Assembly (NCBI GenBank): GCA_017405115.1
Contig: JAFRBA010000207.1
Location: 1 to 22,514, forward strand
Length of the DNA: 22,514 nucleotides
Direction of reading: 5' to 3'
Source: Kiritimatiellia bacterium
Lineage (GTDB): Bacteria > Verrucomicrobiota > Kiritimatiellia > RFP12 > UBA1067
Part shown: in pieces, positions 13,881 to 20,344 of the stretch
How the letters are laid out: the number at the start of each line of letters is the position of its first letter
Position numbering within the stretch: the first letter of the stretch is position 1
The notes under the pieces: model-generated
What the model was told of the DNA's origin: nothing
The model's input: the letters and a program-made list of their open reading frames with translations, nothing else
The model's database searches: none
Translations under genes and position numbers: made by a program

Positions 13881-13910
13881 ATTATACCATACTCGACCCC
13901 GCCGTGACAA
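13881..13910 (-). promoter_or_regulatory. Promoter of the pseudopilin operon, inside the 3' end of mtaB
   Basis: On the minus strand TTGTCA (13905-13910) is followed after 18 bp by TATGGTATAAT, with TATAAT at 13881-13886. This is the best -35/-10 pair in the window (5 of 6 and 6 of 6). The TAA stop of mtaB (13882-13884) lies within the -10 box. Start of transcription is expected near 13874, four bases before the ATG. Confidence 0.7.
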
Positions 13911-15120
13911 TGGTCTTTTTGCCTGGAGGCGACTTTGTCAGCAGACGGCCCTCGAGCGAGCCGTCGCCGTGCACCTTGGTGACGAAAATCTTCACAAGGG
14001 AGCGGCGTGGCGCAGTCCCTACCGCACTGCAGCAGAGGTATTCGCTGGTCCAGCCGGTACAGTGCCGGTCGCCTTCGACCGCGATCTCGACGGTGCGGCC
14101 GATGAACTTCTTCGCAAACGATTCGCGCTTTGCCGCCGCAAGGCTGGCGAGCCGATGCGCGCGCGCCGAGCGGATCCCCGCGTTCACCGAGCCGCTGAAG
14201 CCCGCCGCAAGAGTCCCCGGGCGCTCGGAGTACGGAAAGACATGCGCGTTCGTGAACGGAAGCCGCTTGAGCAGGCCCTTCGTCGCCTGGAAGTCAAGGT
14301 CCGACTCTCCGGGAAAGCCCGTCATCAGGTCGCATCCGATGCCCATGTCGGGAACCAGCTTGGACGCGGTCGACACCAGCGAATCGACGTCGCGGATGTC
14401 GTATGGCCTGCGCATCGCCTTGAGTATCTTGTTCGAACCAGACTGCGCGGACACGTGCAGGAACCGGCAGACCGAGCCGTTCTCGGCCATCGCGTGGACC
14501 GTCTCCAGGGCGCAGCTCCCGGGCTCCAGCGAACCGAGCCGGATGCGCGCCTCGCCGACCGCGGCCAGCTGCGAGACGAGTTCCGGCAGGCGCCGCCCCT
14601 CCGATGCGTACAAGGAGAGGTTGCAGCCCGTCACTACGACCTCGCGGTATCCGGCGTCGACGAACCGCCTGGCCCTGTCCATGACTTCGGAGAACGGAAC
14701 CGAAACCGACTTGCCGCGGAACTGGGGGACGATGCAGAAGGTGCACGCACCACTGCAGCCGTCCTGGACCTTGAGGTAGGCGCGGGACGTGCGCATCGGG
14801 ACTGGCACGTTTCCGCCGGACGCGGCCTGCGGGGCCTTCAGCATGGCCGCCTGCACGGCGGCAGGCGTCTTGGCGGACTTGTAGTCGAGGCAGCCGCATA
14901 CGCGGATCGGCACCGCAGGGTAGCGCCGCCGGAGATGGTCTATCATCCGCTCGCATTCGCGCTGCGCGCGGGCGGTCACGGAACAGCCCCTGACGACGAA
15001 GAGGTCGGCCTCCTTGTGTTCGTCGGTCGACTCCCATCCCTTGGCCAGGTATTCGGCCTCCATCTGGAGCGCCTCCGCCTTGTTGAGGCGGCATCCGAAC
15101 GTCTCGAAGCATACCTTCAT
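13882..15120 (-). CDS. mtaB: tRNA threonylcarbamoyladenosine methylthiotransferase (MtaB-type radical SAM enzyme)
   Basis: A 412 aa cytosolic methylthiotransferase that converts t6A37 to ms2t6A37 in tRNAs reading ANN codons. The N-terminal UPF0004 domain has its three cluster cysteines at Cys10 (FGCRLNKAE), Cys46 (RGCSVTARAQRE) and Cys77 (CGCLDYKS). The radical SAM motif CSGACTFC (122-129) is followed by IVPQFRGKS. GCNLSLYASEG, LEPGSCALETV, HVSAQSGSNKILKAMRRPY and DLMTGFPGESDLDF are conserved segments, and the last 70 residues or so form a TRAM-like RNA-binding domain. MtaB is favoured over MiaB because of RLNKAEA in place of MN-x-x-DS and the short length, but MiaB-like paralogues cannot be fully excluded. 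ATG 15120 overlaps the stop of the upstream protease gene (ATGA), so translation is coupled; no ribosome binding site is visible. Confidence 0.88.
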   Translation of the reverse strand: MKVCFETFGCRLNKAEALQMEAEYLAKGWESTDEHKEADLFVVRGCSVTARAQRECERMIDHLRRRYPAVPIRVCGCLDYKSAKTPAAVQAAMLKAPQAASGGNVPVPMRTSRAYLKVQDGCSGACTFCIVPQFRGKSVSVPFSEVMDRARRFVDAGYREVVVTGCNLSLYASEGRRLPELVSQLAAVGEARIRLGSLEPGSCALETVHAMAENGSVCRFLHVSAQSGSNKILKAMRRPYDIRDVDSLVSTASKLVPDMGIGCDLMTGFPGESDLDFQATKGLLKRLPFTNAHVFPYSERPGTLAAGFSGSVNAGIRSARAHRLASLAAAKRESFAKKFIGRTVEIAVEGDRHCTGWTSEYLCCSAVGTAPRRSLVKIFVTKVHGDGSLEGRLLTKSPPGKKTIVTAGSSMV

Positions 15121-15656
15121 TGCGGCAGGACCAAAAGGAGGACTATGTTCGTCAGGTTGAAGAGCGCATGGTTCAGCATGGGGCACCAGATGCGGTCGGT
15201 CTTCGCGTACAGCCAGCACTGGGCGAGGCCGAAGAAGAACAGCGCGATGAACGCGGAGTCGGGGAACGGCTGCGAGATGTAGTGTGCGGCGGAGAACAGC
15301 GCCGACGCGACGACAGCGAGGGTGCAGCCGAGCGCACCAGGCCGAGGGGCGACGAGCTGCTGTCCACCCTTCCCCGCAAGCCTTGCGGGCAGCATGAAGA
15401 GCAGCCACCGGAAGACCGCCTCCTCCAGAATCGGAAGAAGAAGAAGCACCTGGACGAGCAGGAACGCGCAGGTCGCGAAGTTGCGAGGAGAGTCGAAGGC
15501 GTGCAGCATCCACTGGCGCACGGTGTCGACGTTCTGCTGGTCCGGCAGGTCGATTCCGAAGAGTTTCGCGACCGACTGCGTTAAAAAGCAGAGTCCTATG
15601 GTCGCGGCGGCGATCACCGGCCATGCCCTCAGCGTCCGTTTCAGGTTTCCGTTCAT
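15117..15656 (-). CDS. CPBP-family (Abi/Rce1-like) intramembrane glutamic protease
   Basis: A 179 aa membrane protein with four to six hydrophobic segments. The family motifs are all present: LEEAVFRWLLF (Glu78-Glu79 and Arg83), FSAAHYI (His125) and NHALFN (Asn162, His163), corresponding to the E-E-x-x-x-R, F-x-x-x-H and H-x-x-x-N/D catalytic signatures. Substrate is unknown; relatives process prenylated proteins, bacteriocin precursors or membrane signalling proteins. I placed the start at ATG 15656. A GTG two codons upstream (15662) is an alternative and would coincide with the predicted transcription start. It is translationally coupled to mtaB, and lies near the pilin operon, but I see no evidence that it acts on pilins. 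Confidence 0.82.
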   Translation of the reverse strand: MNGNLKRTLRAWPVIAAATIGLCFLTQSVAKLFGIDLPDQQNVDTVRQWMLHAFDSPRNFATCAFLLVQVLLLLPILEEAVFRWLLFMLPARLAGKGGQQLVAPRPGALGCTLAVVASALFSAAHYISQPFPDSAFIALFFFGLAQCWLYAKTDRIWCPMLNHALFNLTNIVLLLVLPQ

Positions 15657-15668
15657 GTTCACGCCGCA

Positions 15669-15674
15669 ATTATA
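15669..15674 (-). promoter_or_regulatory. Extended -10 promoter for the protease-mtaB pair
   Basis: Minus-strand AATGGTATAATTGCGG gives TATAAT with TGG in front. No good -35 is present. Only 12 bp separate it from ATG 15656, so the predicted leader is about 5 nt or none. Confidence 0.55.
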
Positions 15675-15735
15675 CCATTTCAGCCGCGCTTTGTGTGGCT
15701 CGTCCCGCCGCGTTTCGCGAGTCCAAACATTGGGC

Positions 15736-15764
15736 GTGTCATGCGCTGGCTTTTGTGCTATAAT
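15736..15764 (+). promoter_or_regulatory. Promoter for the secreted repeat protein gene
   Basis: Plus-strand GTGTCA (15736-15741), 17 bp spacer, then TGTGCTATAATACCG with TATAAT at 15759-15764 and an extended TGC. It is divergent from the protease promoter, the two -10 boxes being about 85 bp apart. Confidence 0.65.
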
Positions 15765-15808
15765 ACCGACTGATGAATGACAGACATCGCACTGCAAAGG
15801 AGCCAACC

Positions 15809-18442
15809 ATGACATCGACAAGGCAGATCGCAACAGCCGCCACTTGCCTTTTTGTGCTGACTTCGTCGGCACTGCACGCCTCGCAGACGGTCATCGAGGG
15901 CGTTTCGATAGAGGCAGCGGACGGCTCTGCCTGGGAATACGCAAATGACGTCCTCACGCTGTCCGGCCGCGGACCATACGTATTGTCCGGCGCATGCACG
16001 ATCGGCAGGGTGCAGGCGCGGGCGACATGCGCCGAGGGAACGCTTCTGGTGGCGTCCAACCTCACCCTGCGGGGCGGGGCGCCGCTGAGCGTCGCGGCGG
16101 GCGCGTCGCTGGTGCTCGCGCTGTACGGGCAGAACTCGTTCGCGGGCGGAGCGTCCTCGGCCGGCATAGGCGTGCCGCCGTCTGCGTCGCTGACTATACA
16201 ATGCGCGCCGCGGTGCATCGCCACGAACGCGCTGCTCAATGCGGCGGGCGGATCCACCGCCGCGGGAATCGGCGGCGACTCCGACTCCGCGAACGGCGCG
16301 ATAACCATAAAGGGCGGAATCGTGACCGCCACGGGCGGCGACCATGGCGCCGGCATCGGCACCGGCTACAAGAGCCCCATGGGAACGTTGGCCGGAGGCG
16401 ACATCACGGTTTCTGGCGGACGCGTCGTCGCGACGGGATCCGGGCGCAACGCGGCAGGCATCGGCGGCGGCGACGGCGTGCAATACAATGGAGCCGTGAG
16501 GATAAACGACGGCGTCGTGATGGCGACCGGCGGCTTCGCCGGAATCGGATCCGGCACGCTGCCAACCGGCGGCTGCATGGTGTATGTCGGCGGTGGAAAC
16601 GTCCACGGCAAGTATACGCTGACCTACGAGGGGAGCAACGGGCGCGCGTTCGACGCCAAGCCTCGGACCGACAGCGGGCGCGGGGCCGAAGAGCGCGTCT
16701 TCACCGGATTCGAACCGTGGCAGCCCGTTGCCGCGTCCAGCCTTCCTCCAGGCTATGGCGCGCGATACCTCACCGCCGACGCCGACGGAGAGGTCCGGCT
16801 CTATCTGGGCAACTCGATTTCCGGCTATTCGTATTCAAGCGCCAGAGTCGCCGCAAGCGAGACGACGGTAGGCGTGACGGCGAACGGAACGGATGTCGGC
16901 GAACGCTTCGGCATAGGCTGGGACTTTTCGCCGTCGACGAAGGTGCTCACCCTGGACGGCACCGAAGACGTCGTGCTGTCGAGCGACGGCGTGACGAACT
17001 CCATATCCGTGCTGCTGGACGCGGAAGGCGCAGCCACCGTCACGCTGTCGAATCTCTGCCTCCTTTGCGAGGCAAACACGAACCCGGTGTCCGTAGCGTC
17101 GGGCACCGACGCGCGCATTTTCATCGCCGGAACGAACGCCCTCGTCGCAAAGGCCATCTACAACGGGCTGGGGAACATGTGCGGCGTGTGCGTCCCGTCC
17201 GGAGCATCCGTCGTAATCGACAAGGCGGAGGGCCTCGCGGACGACGAGGTCCTCCTCGAGGCGACAGGCAACATCAGCGGCTCCGGAATCGGCGCGCCCG
17301 GCAACCGGCCTGGCGGCAGGGTTGAAATACGCGGTGGCACGATCATCGCCGGAACCGGCGCAGCCTCCGGCGTAGGCCTCGGCAACTGCGGCGGAACGGT
17401 CGCCATCTCTGGCGGCATCGTTACCGCAATCGGCAACGAATACGGCGCGGGCATAGGGGCAAACTACGAACGCGACGCAGGCACGACGATCATCTCCGGC
17501 GGCATCGTCCATGCGACCGGAGGCCGAAACAGCTGCGGCATCGGCGGCAACGACGGCTACCGCATCGCGGCGGGCGTCGGCTATGACGGGGGGACCATCG
17601 CGATATCAGGCGGCATCGTCACGGCTGTCGGCGGCGGGAGCTGCGCCGGCATTGGAAGCGGATACCGCGGCACCGGCGGACGCGTCACCATAACAGGCGG
17701 CACCGTCACGGCTTCGGGCGGGACCACGACCGGCTACTCCGACGGCTCGATGAGCTGTGACGTCGGCGGCGGGCGGCTGGCCTCGGAAAGCGTCGTCATC
17801 ATCACGGGCGGCAGCGTAAAGGGAACGCGGGACATGATCACCAACGCCGTGAACGCCGCCGGCGCGGAAGTCGTCCGGCACGTCCTGGGCGGCCTCGAGC
17901 CCGGCAGGCGATACTCGCTTGAAGACGCGCCGGCGCGCTACGGCAAGAAGGACTTGTTTGCGGACGAAAACGGCGAGCTGCACATCTGGTGCGACGCGGG
18001 CCTGGAGCCACGCGCCGTCGAATGGACCGGGGGTGGCGACGAACCCGACGAACCTGGCGAACCCGACGAGCCGACAACAGCCGACGCGACGTCGACTACG
18101 CCCGTCCCCGTGCCATATGCTTGGCTTGATGCGTACCCGAGCGAACTGGCGCGGCATGGCGGCGACTACGAGCTGTTCGGCAACGCCCGTGCGGCCAACG
18201 GCCTTTTCGTATGGAGCTGCTATGTCGCCGGGCTGAACCCGACCAATGCCGAAAGCAGGTTCACCGCGTACATACAGATGCGCGACGGCAGGCCGCTGAT
18301 CTCCTGGACACCCGACCTGAACACGAACGGCGAACAGCGCGTCTACACTATCTGGGGCGCGACAAACCTTGAGAACGCCGTCTGGTACACGCCCACGAAC
18401 TCCGCCTCCCGCTTCTTCCGCGTGGAAGTCTCCATGCCGTAA
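15809..18442 (+). CDS. Secreted glycine-rich repeat protein with two beta-helix-like modules and a conserved C-terminal module
   Basis: An 877 aa exported protein. ATG 15809 is preferred over ATG 15773 because AAAGGAG lies seven bases before it and it opens a signal peptide (MTSTRQIATAATCLFVLTSSALHA). The body holds two copies of one module. Each begins with a beta-rich part (DVLTLSGRGPYVLSG; KVLTLDGTEDVVLSS), passes through an AGIGVPPSASLTI or CGVCVPSGASVVI segment, then has repeats of about 26-33 residues with consensus GG-x-I-x-I-S-GG-x-V-x-A-T-GG-x-x-x-AGIG (three or four in the first, about six in the second), and ends with a YLTADADGEVRLY or LFADENGELHIW strand. A D/E/P-rich linker (DNA 18038-18072) leads to a last domain of about 111 residues (VPYAWLD to RFFRVEVSMP) resembling a C-terminal module I recall on many exported Kiritimatiellae proteins. 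Function is unknown; a surface or envelope role is likely. It converges with the histidine kinase, 8 bp apart. Confidence 0.8.
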   Translation: MTSTRQIATAATCLFVLTSSALHASQTVIEGVSIEAADGSAWEYANDVLTLSGRGPYVLSGACTIGRVQARATCAEGTLLVASNLTLRGGAPLSVAAGASLVLALYGQNSFAGGASSAGIGVPPSASLTIQCAPRCIATNALLNAAGGSTAAGIGGDSDSANGAITIKGGIVTATGGDHGAGIGTGYKSPMGTLAGGDITVSGGRVVATGSGRNAAGIGGGDGVQYNGAVRINDGVVMATGGFAGIGSGTLPTGGCMVYVGGGNVHGKYTLTYEGSNGRAFDAKPRTDSGRGAEERVFTGFEPWQPVAASSLPPGYGARYLTADADGEVRLYLGNSISGYSYSSARVAASETTVGVTANGTDVGERFGIGWDFSPSTKVLTLDGTEDVVLSSDGVTNSISVLLDAEGAATVTLSNLCLLCEANTNPVSVASGTDARIFIAGTNALVAKAIYNGLGNMCGVCVPSGASVVIDKAEGLADDEVLLEATGNISGSGIGAPGNRPGGRVEIRGGTIIAGTGAASGVGLGNCGGTVAISGGIVTAIGNEYGAGIGANYERDAGTTIISGGIVHATGGRNSCGIGGNDGYRIAAGVGYDGGTIAISGGIVTAVGGGSCAGIGSGYRGTGGRVTITGGTVTASGGTTTGYSDGSMSCDVGGGRLASESVVIITGGSVKGTRDMITNAVNAAGAEVVRHVLGGLEPGRRYSLEDAPARYGKKDLFADENGELHIWCDAGLEPRAVEWTGGGDEPDEPGEPDEPTTADATSTTPVPVPYAWLDAYPSELARHGGDYELFGNARAANGLFVWSCYVAGLNPTNAESRFTAYIQMRDGRPLISWTPDLNTNGEQRVYTIWGATNLENAVWYTPTNSASRFFRVEVSMP

Positions 18443-18450
18443 TCCGCATC

Positions 18451-19605
18451 TCAGGCAAGCGGAATCGACAGGCAAAAGCGGCAGCCGTGCGGCTTCGCCG
18501 CGGAAAGAGTGACGTCGCCACCATGCAGTCGCGCGATGCGGCGCACTATCGCAAGCCCGAGCCCCGCGCCGCCGGTCTCCGCCGCGCGCGCGGGGTCGAC
18601 GCGGTGAAAGCGCTCGAAGACGCGCTCCGCCTCCGCGGGCGGAATCCCCACGCCGTGGTCCTCCACGACGATCCTGGCCTCTCCGCCCGCCTGCGCCAGC
18701 GAGACGCATATCTCCTTCGAGCCGGAATGGCGCACCGCGTTGGCAATCAGGTTTGACAGCGCCTGGGACACCAGCTGTGCATCGCAGGCGACCACGCAAG
18801 GCTCGCCGGCCTCGCACTCGCACGGGTACCGCGACGCGACGTCGCGCACGAGGTCGGAAAGATCGGTCTCCGTGCGGTTGAGCGCCTCCCCTTCGCGTTC
18901 CAGCCTCGCCAGGTCGAGGATCGACTGGACTAGCCCGTTGAGCCGCGTCGCCTCCTTGCGGATAAGCGGCACCAGCGGCGAATCGCCCTCCAGCATGTCC
19001 ACGGCTCCGAGAATGCCAGTAAGCGGCGTTTTTATCTCGTGCGAGACGTCGGCCACGAAATCCCTGCGGAACTTCTCCAGCCTGGCCAGCTCGCGTATCC
19101 TCACGCGCTGGCGGTACAGCACGAAGAACACGGCACCGAGCGCGAGTATCCCGACAAGCCCGGCGACCACGACAACCGCGAGCGCGCCGAGGAAAGGCAG
19201 CAGCATCTGCCCCACCGGACGCCCGACGCCGACCTGGAAGTCTCCCGCAGATGCGACGCCCCACTGGCATACGAGATCGGGCGGATTAGGCTCGCCGAGG
19301 GTGTCGTAGAACCCCTGGCGCTCTTCGCCTTCGCTCACGTAGAACCGCTGGCCGGCGCATATTCTCAGGCGCAGCCTGTCACTCTTTAGCCGCGCGGCGG
19401 TTGCGTCAATCGCCCTGAAGTCGAGCGTGCGCAATGGCTCGACCAGCGCCGCCGCCGTCATCTCCGCGCGCGACCTGAGGTCGTCCGCAGACCATTCGTT
19501 CACACGCCTGAAGTAGTGCCACAGTGCCGCCACGAACACGCCAAGCGCAAGCGCGAAGGCAGCCGCCGCGACCGTCGGCGCGAGCCATAGCCTAACCCTG
19601 TACAC
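18451..19605 (-). CDS. Membrane sensor histidine kinase (PhoR/BaeS-like)
   Basis: A 384 aa sensor kinase. A first transmembrane helix (about 8-29) is followed by a roughly 100-residue extracytoplasmic part, then a second helix (about 135-164). The H-box DVSHEIKTPLTGI places the phosphorylated histidine at 189. The ATPase domain has the N-box NLIANAVRHS (near 285-294), G1 DHGVGIP, F-box FERFHRVD and G2 GGAGLGLAIV. No HAMP domain is evident; a short basic linker joins the membrane helix to the H-box. The start codon is GTG at 19605, which lies inside the last codons of the response regulator (14 bp overlap), so the pair is translationally coupled. The extracytoplasmic domain is not one I recognise; it contains two cysteines that could pair (Cys83, Cys113). 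The signal sensed is unknown. Confidence 0.93.
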   Translation of the reverse strand: MYRVRLWLAPTVAAAAFALALGVFVAALWHYFRRVNEWSADDLRSRAEMTAAALVEPLRTLDFRAIDATAARLKSDRLRLRICAGQRFYVSEGEERQGFYDTLGEPNPPDLVCQWGVASAGDFQVGVGRPVGQMLLPFLGALAVVVVAGLVGILALGAVFFVLYRQRVRIRELARLEKFRRDFVADVSHEIKTPLTGILGAVDMLEGDSPLVPLIRKEATRLNGLVQSILDLARLEREGEALNRTETDLSDLVRDVASRYPCECEAGEPCVVACDAQLVSQALSNLIANAVRHSGSKEICVSLAQAGGEARIVVEDHGVGIPPAEAERVFERFHRVDPARAAETGGAGLGLAIVRRIARLHGGDVTLSAAKPHGCRFCLSIPLA

Positions 19606-20236
19606 GGTAGCCGACCCCTCGGACTGTCTCGATGTGCGAACCCCAGCGCCCGAGCTTGCGGCGCAGGTTGGCGACCTGCACGTCGACGGTCCGCTCGTCC
19701 GCGGGGCGCGCGAAGATGCGCCCGCGGTGGGCCACGAGCCTCGCGAGCAGGCTGAACTCCCCGGCGGTCAGGGCGAGCTCCTTGCCGCGCAGCTTCGCCA
19801 CGCGGTTCGGCTCGTCAATCGTAAGCCCGTCGAAGTCGACGCCCTCGGTCACGGGCAGGCCGCGCCGCAGGACCGCGCGGACGCGAGCGAGCAGCACCTT
19901 GCGATCGAAGGGCTTGGTCACGTAGTCGTCGGCGCCGCACTCGAGCCCGCGCACGATGTCCTCGCTCTGGGTGCGGGCCGTCAGCATGATGATCCTGGTG
20001 CCGGAGAGCTCCGGAGTCTCGCGTATGCGCTTCGCCACGGTGAAGCCGTCGAGGCCGGGAAGCATCAGGTCGAGGAGCACGAGATCCGGCTTCTCGCGTC
20101 GCGCCGCGTCCAGCCCGTCGTCGCCGCGGCCCGCCATCGACACGTCCTTGAAGCCCGCGCCGTCCAGCGCCATCCCGAGGATCGTGCGGATTGTCGAGTC
20201 GTCCTCGACGACGAGTATCTTCGTGCGGTCGTCCAT
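19592..20236 (-). CDS. OmpR/PhoB-family response regulator with a shortened DNA-binding domain
   Basis: A 214 aa regulator. The receiver domain is complete: acidic pair EDD (11-13), phosphoacceptor Asp56 in LLDLMLP, Thr86 in LTAR and Lys108 in TKPF. The C-terminal winged helix is recognisable from VAKLRGKELALTAGEFSLLARLVAH and from ERTVDVQVANLRRKLG with IETVRGVGYR. Between RGRIFA and RTVDV there are only about five residues where PhoB-type proteins have about 16 or 17 (the stretch with REQLL-x-x-VWG), so roughly 12 residues, including helix alpha-2 of the fold, are missing. ATG 20236 was chosen because the receiver begins there and GAGGG precedes it. The gene partners the histidine kinase downstream. 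Its own promoter is not clear; the region upstream is taken up by a hairpin. Confidence 0.9.
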   Translation of the reverse strand: MDDRTKILVVEDDSTIRTILGMALDGAGFKDVSMAGRGDDGLDAARREKPDLVLLDLMLPGLDGFTVAKRIRETPELSGTRIIMLTARTQSEDIVRGLECGADDYVTKPFDRKVLLARVRAVLRRGLPVTEGVDFDGLTIDEPNRVAKLRGKELALTAGEFSLLARLVAHRGRIFARPADERTVDVQVANLRRKLGRWGSHIETVRGVGYRVQG

Positions 20237-20258
20237 GCCCTCTACCCCGATCTTTTTT

Positions 20259-20330
20259 AACCACAAAATACACGAAGCACACGAAAGTCACGAAAGGCTG
20301 CCTTTCGTGTATTTAGTGTATTTCGTGGTT
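20259..20330. repeat. Long imperfect inverted repeat between the dipeptidase and response regulator genes
   Basis: The outer arms AACCACAAAATACACGAA (20259-20276) and its near complement ending in TTTCGTGGTT (20330) enclose a perfect 9 bp inner stem, CACGAAAGG/CCTTTCGTG with loop CTG (20289-20309). The left arm has about 10 extra bases relative to the right. Similar AACCACAAAATACACGAA strings are a common dispersed repeat in PVC and other genomes, from memory. It could end transcription from lysS and the dipeptidase, but lacks a U-run right after the stem. Confidence 0.7.
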
Positions 20331-20344
20331 TAGCCATCTGCATT

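Noticed and set aside
13990..14035. GGTAGGG-like string in the C-terminal part of mtaB as a ninth hairpin element
   Set aside because: The arms do not pair well and the protein has normal TRAM length there, so no insertion is evident.
15994..17325. Alternative-frame open stretch of 443 codons inside the secreted repeat protein gene
   Set aside because: Extremely Arg/Gly-rich frame-shifted copy of the repeat DNA; the real frame has signal peptide, ribosome site and conserved modules.
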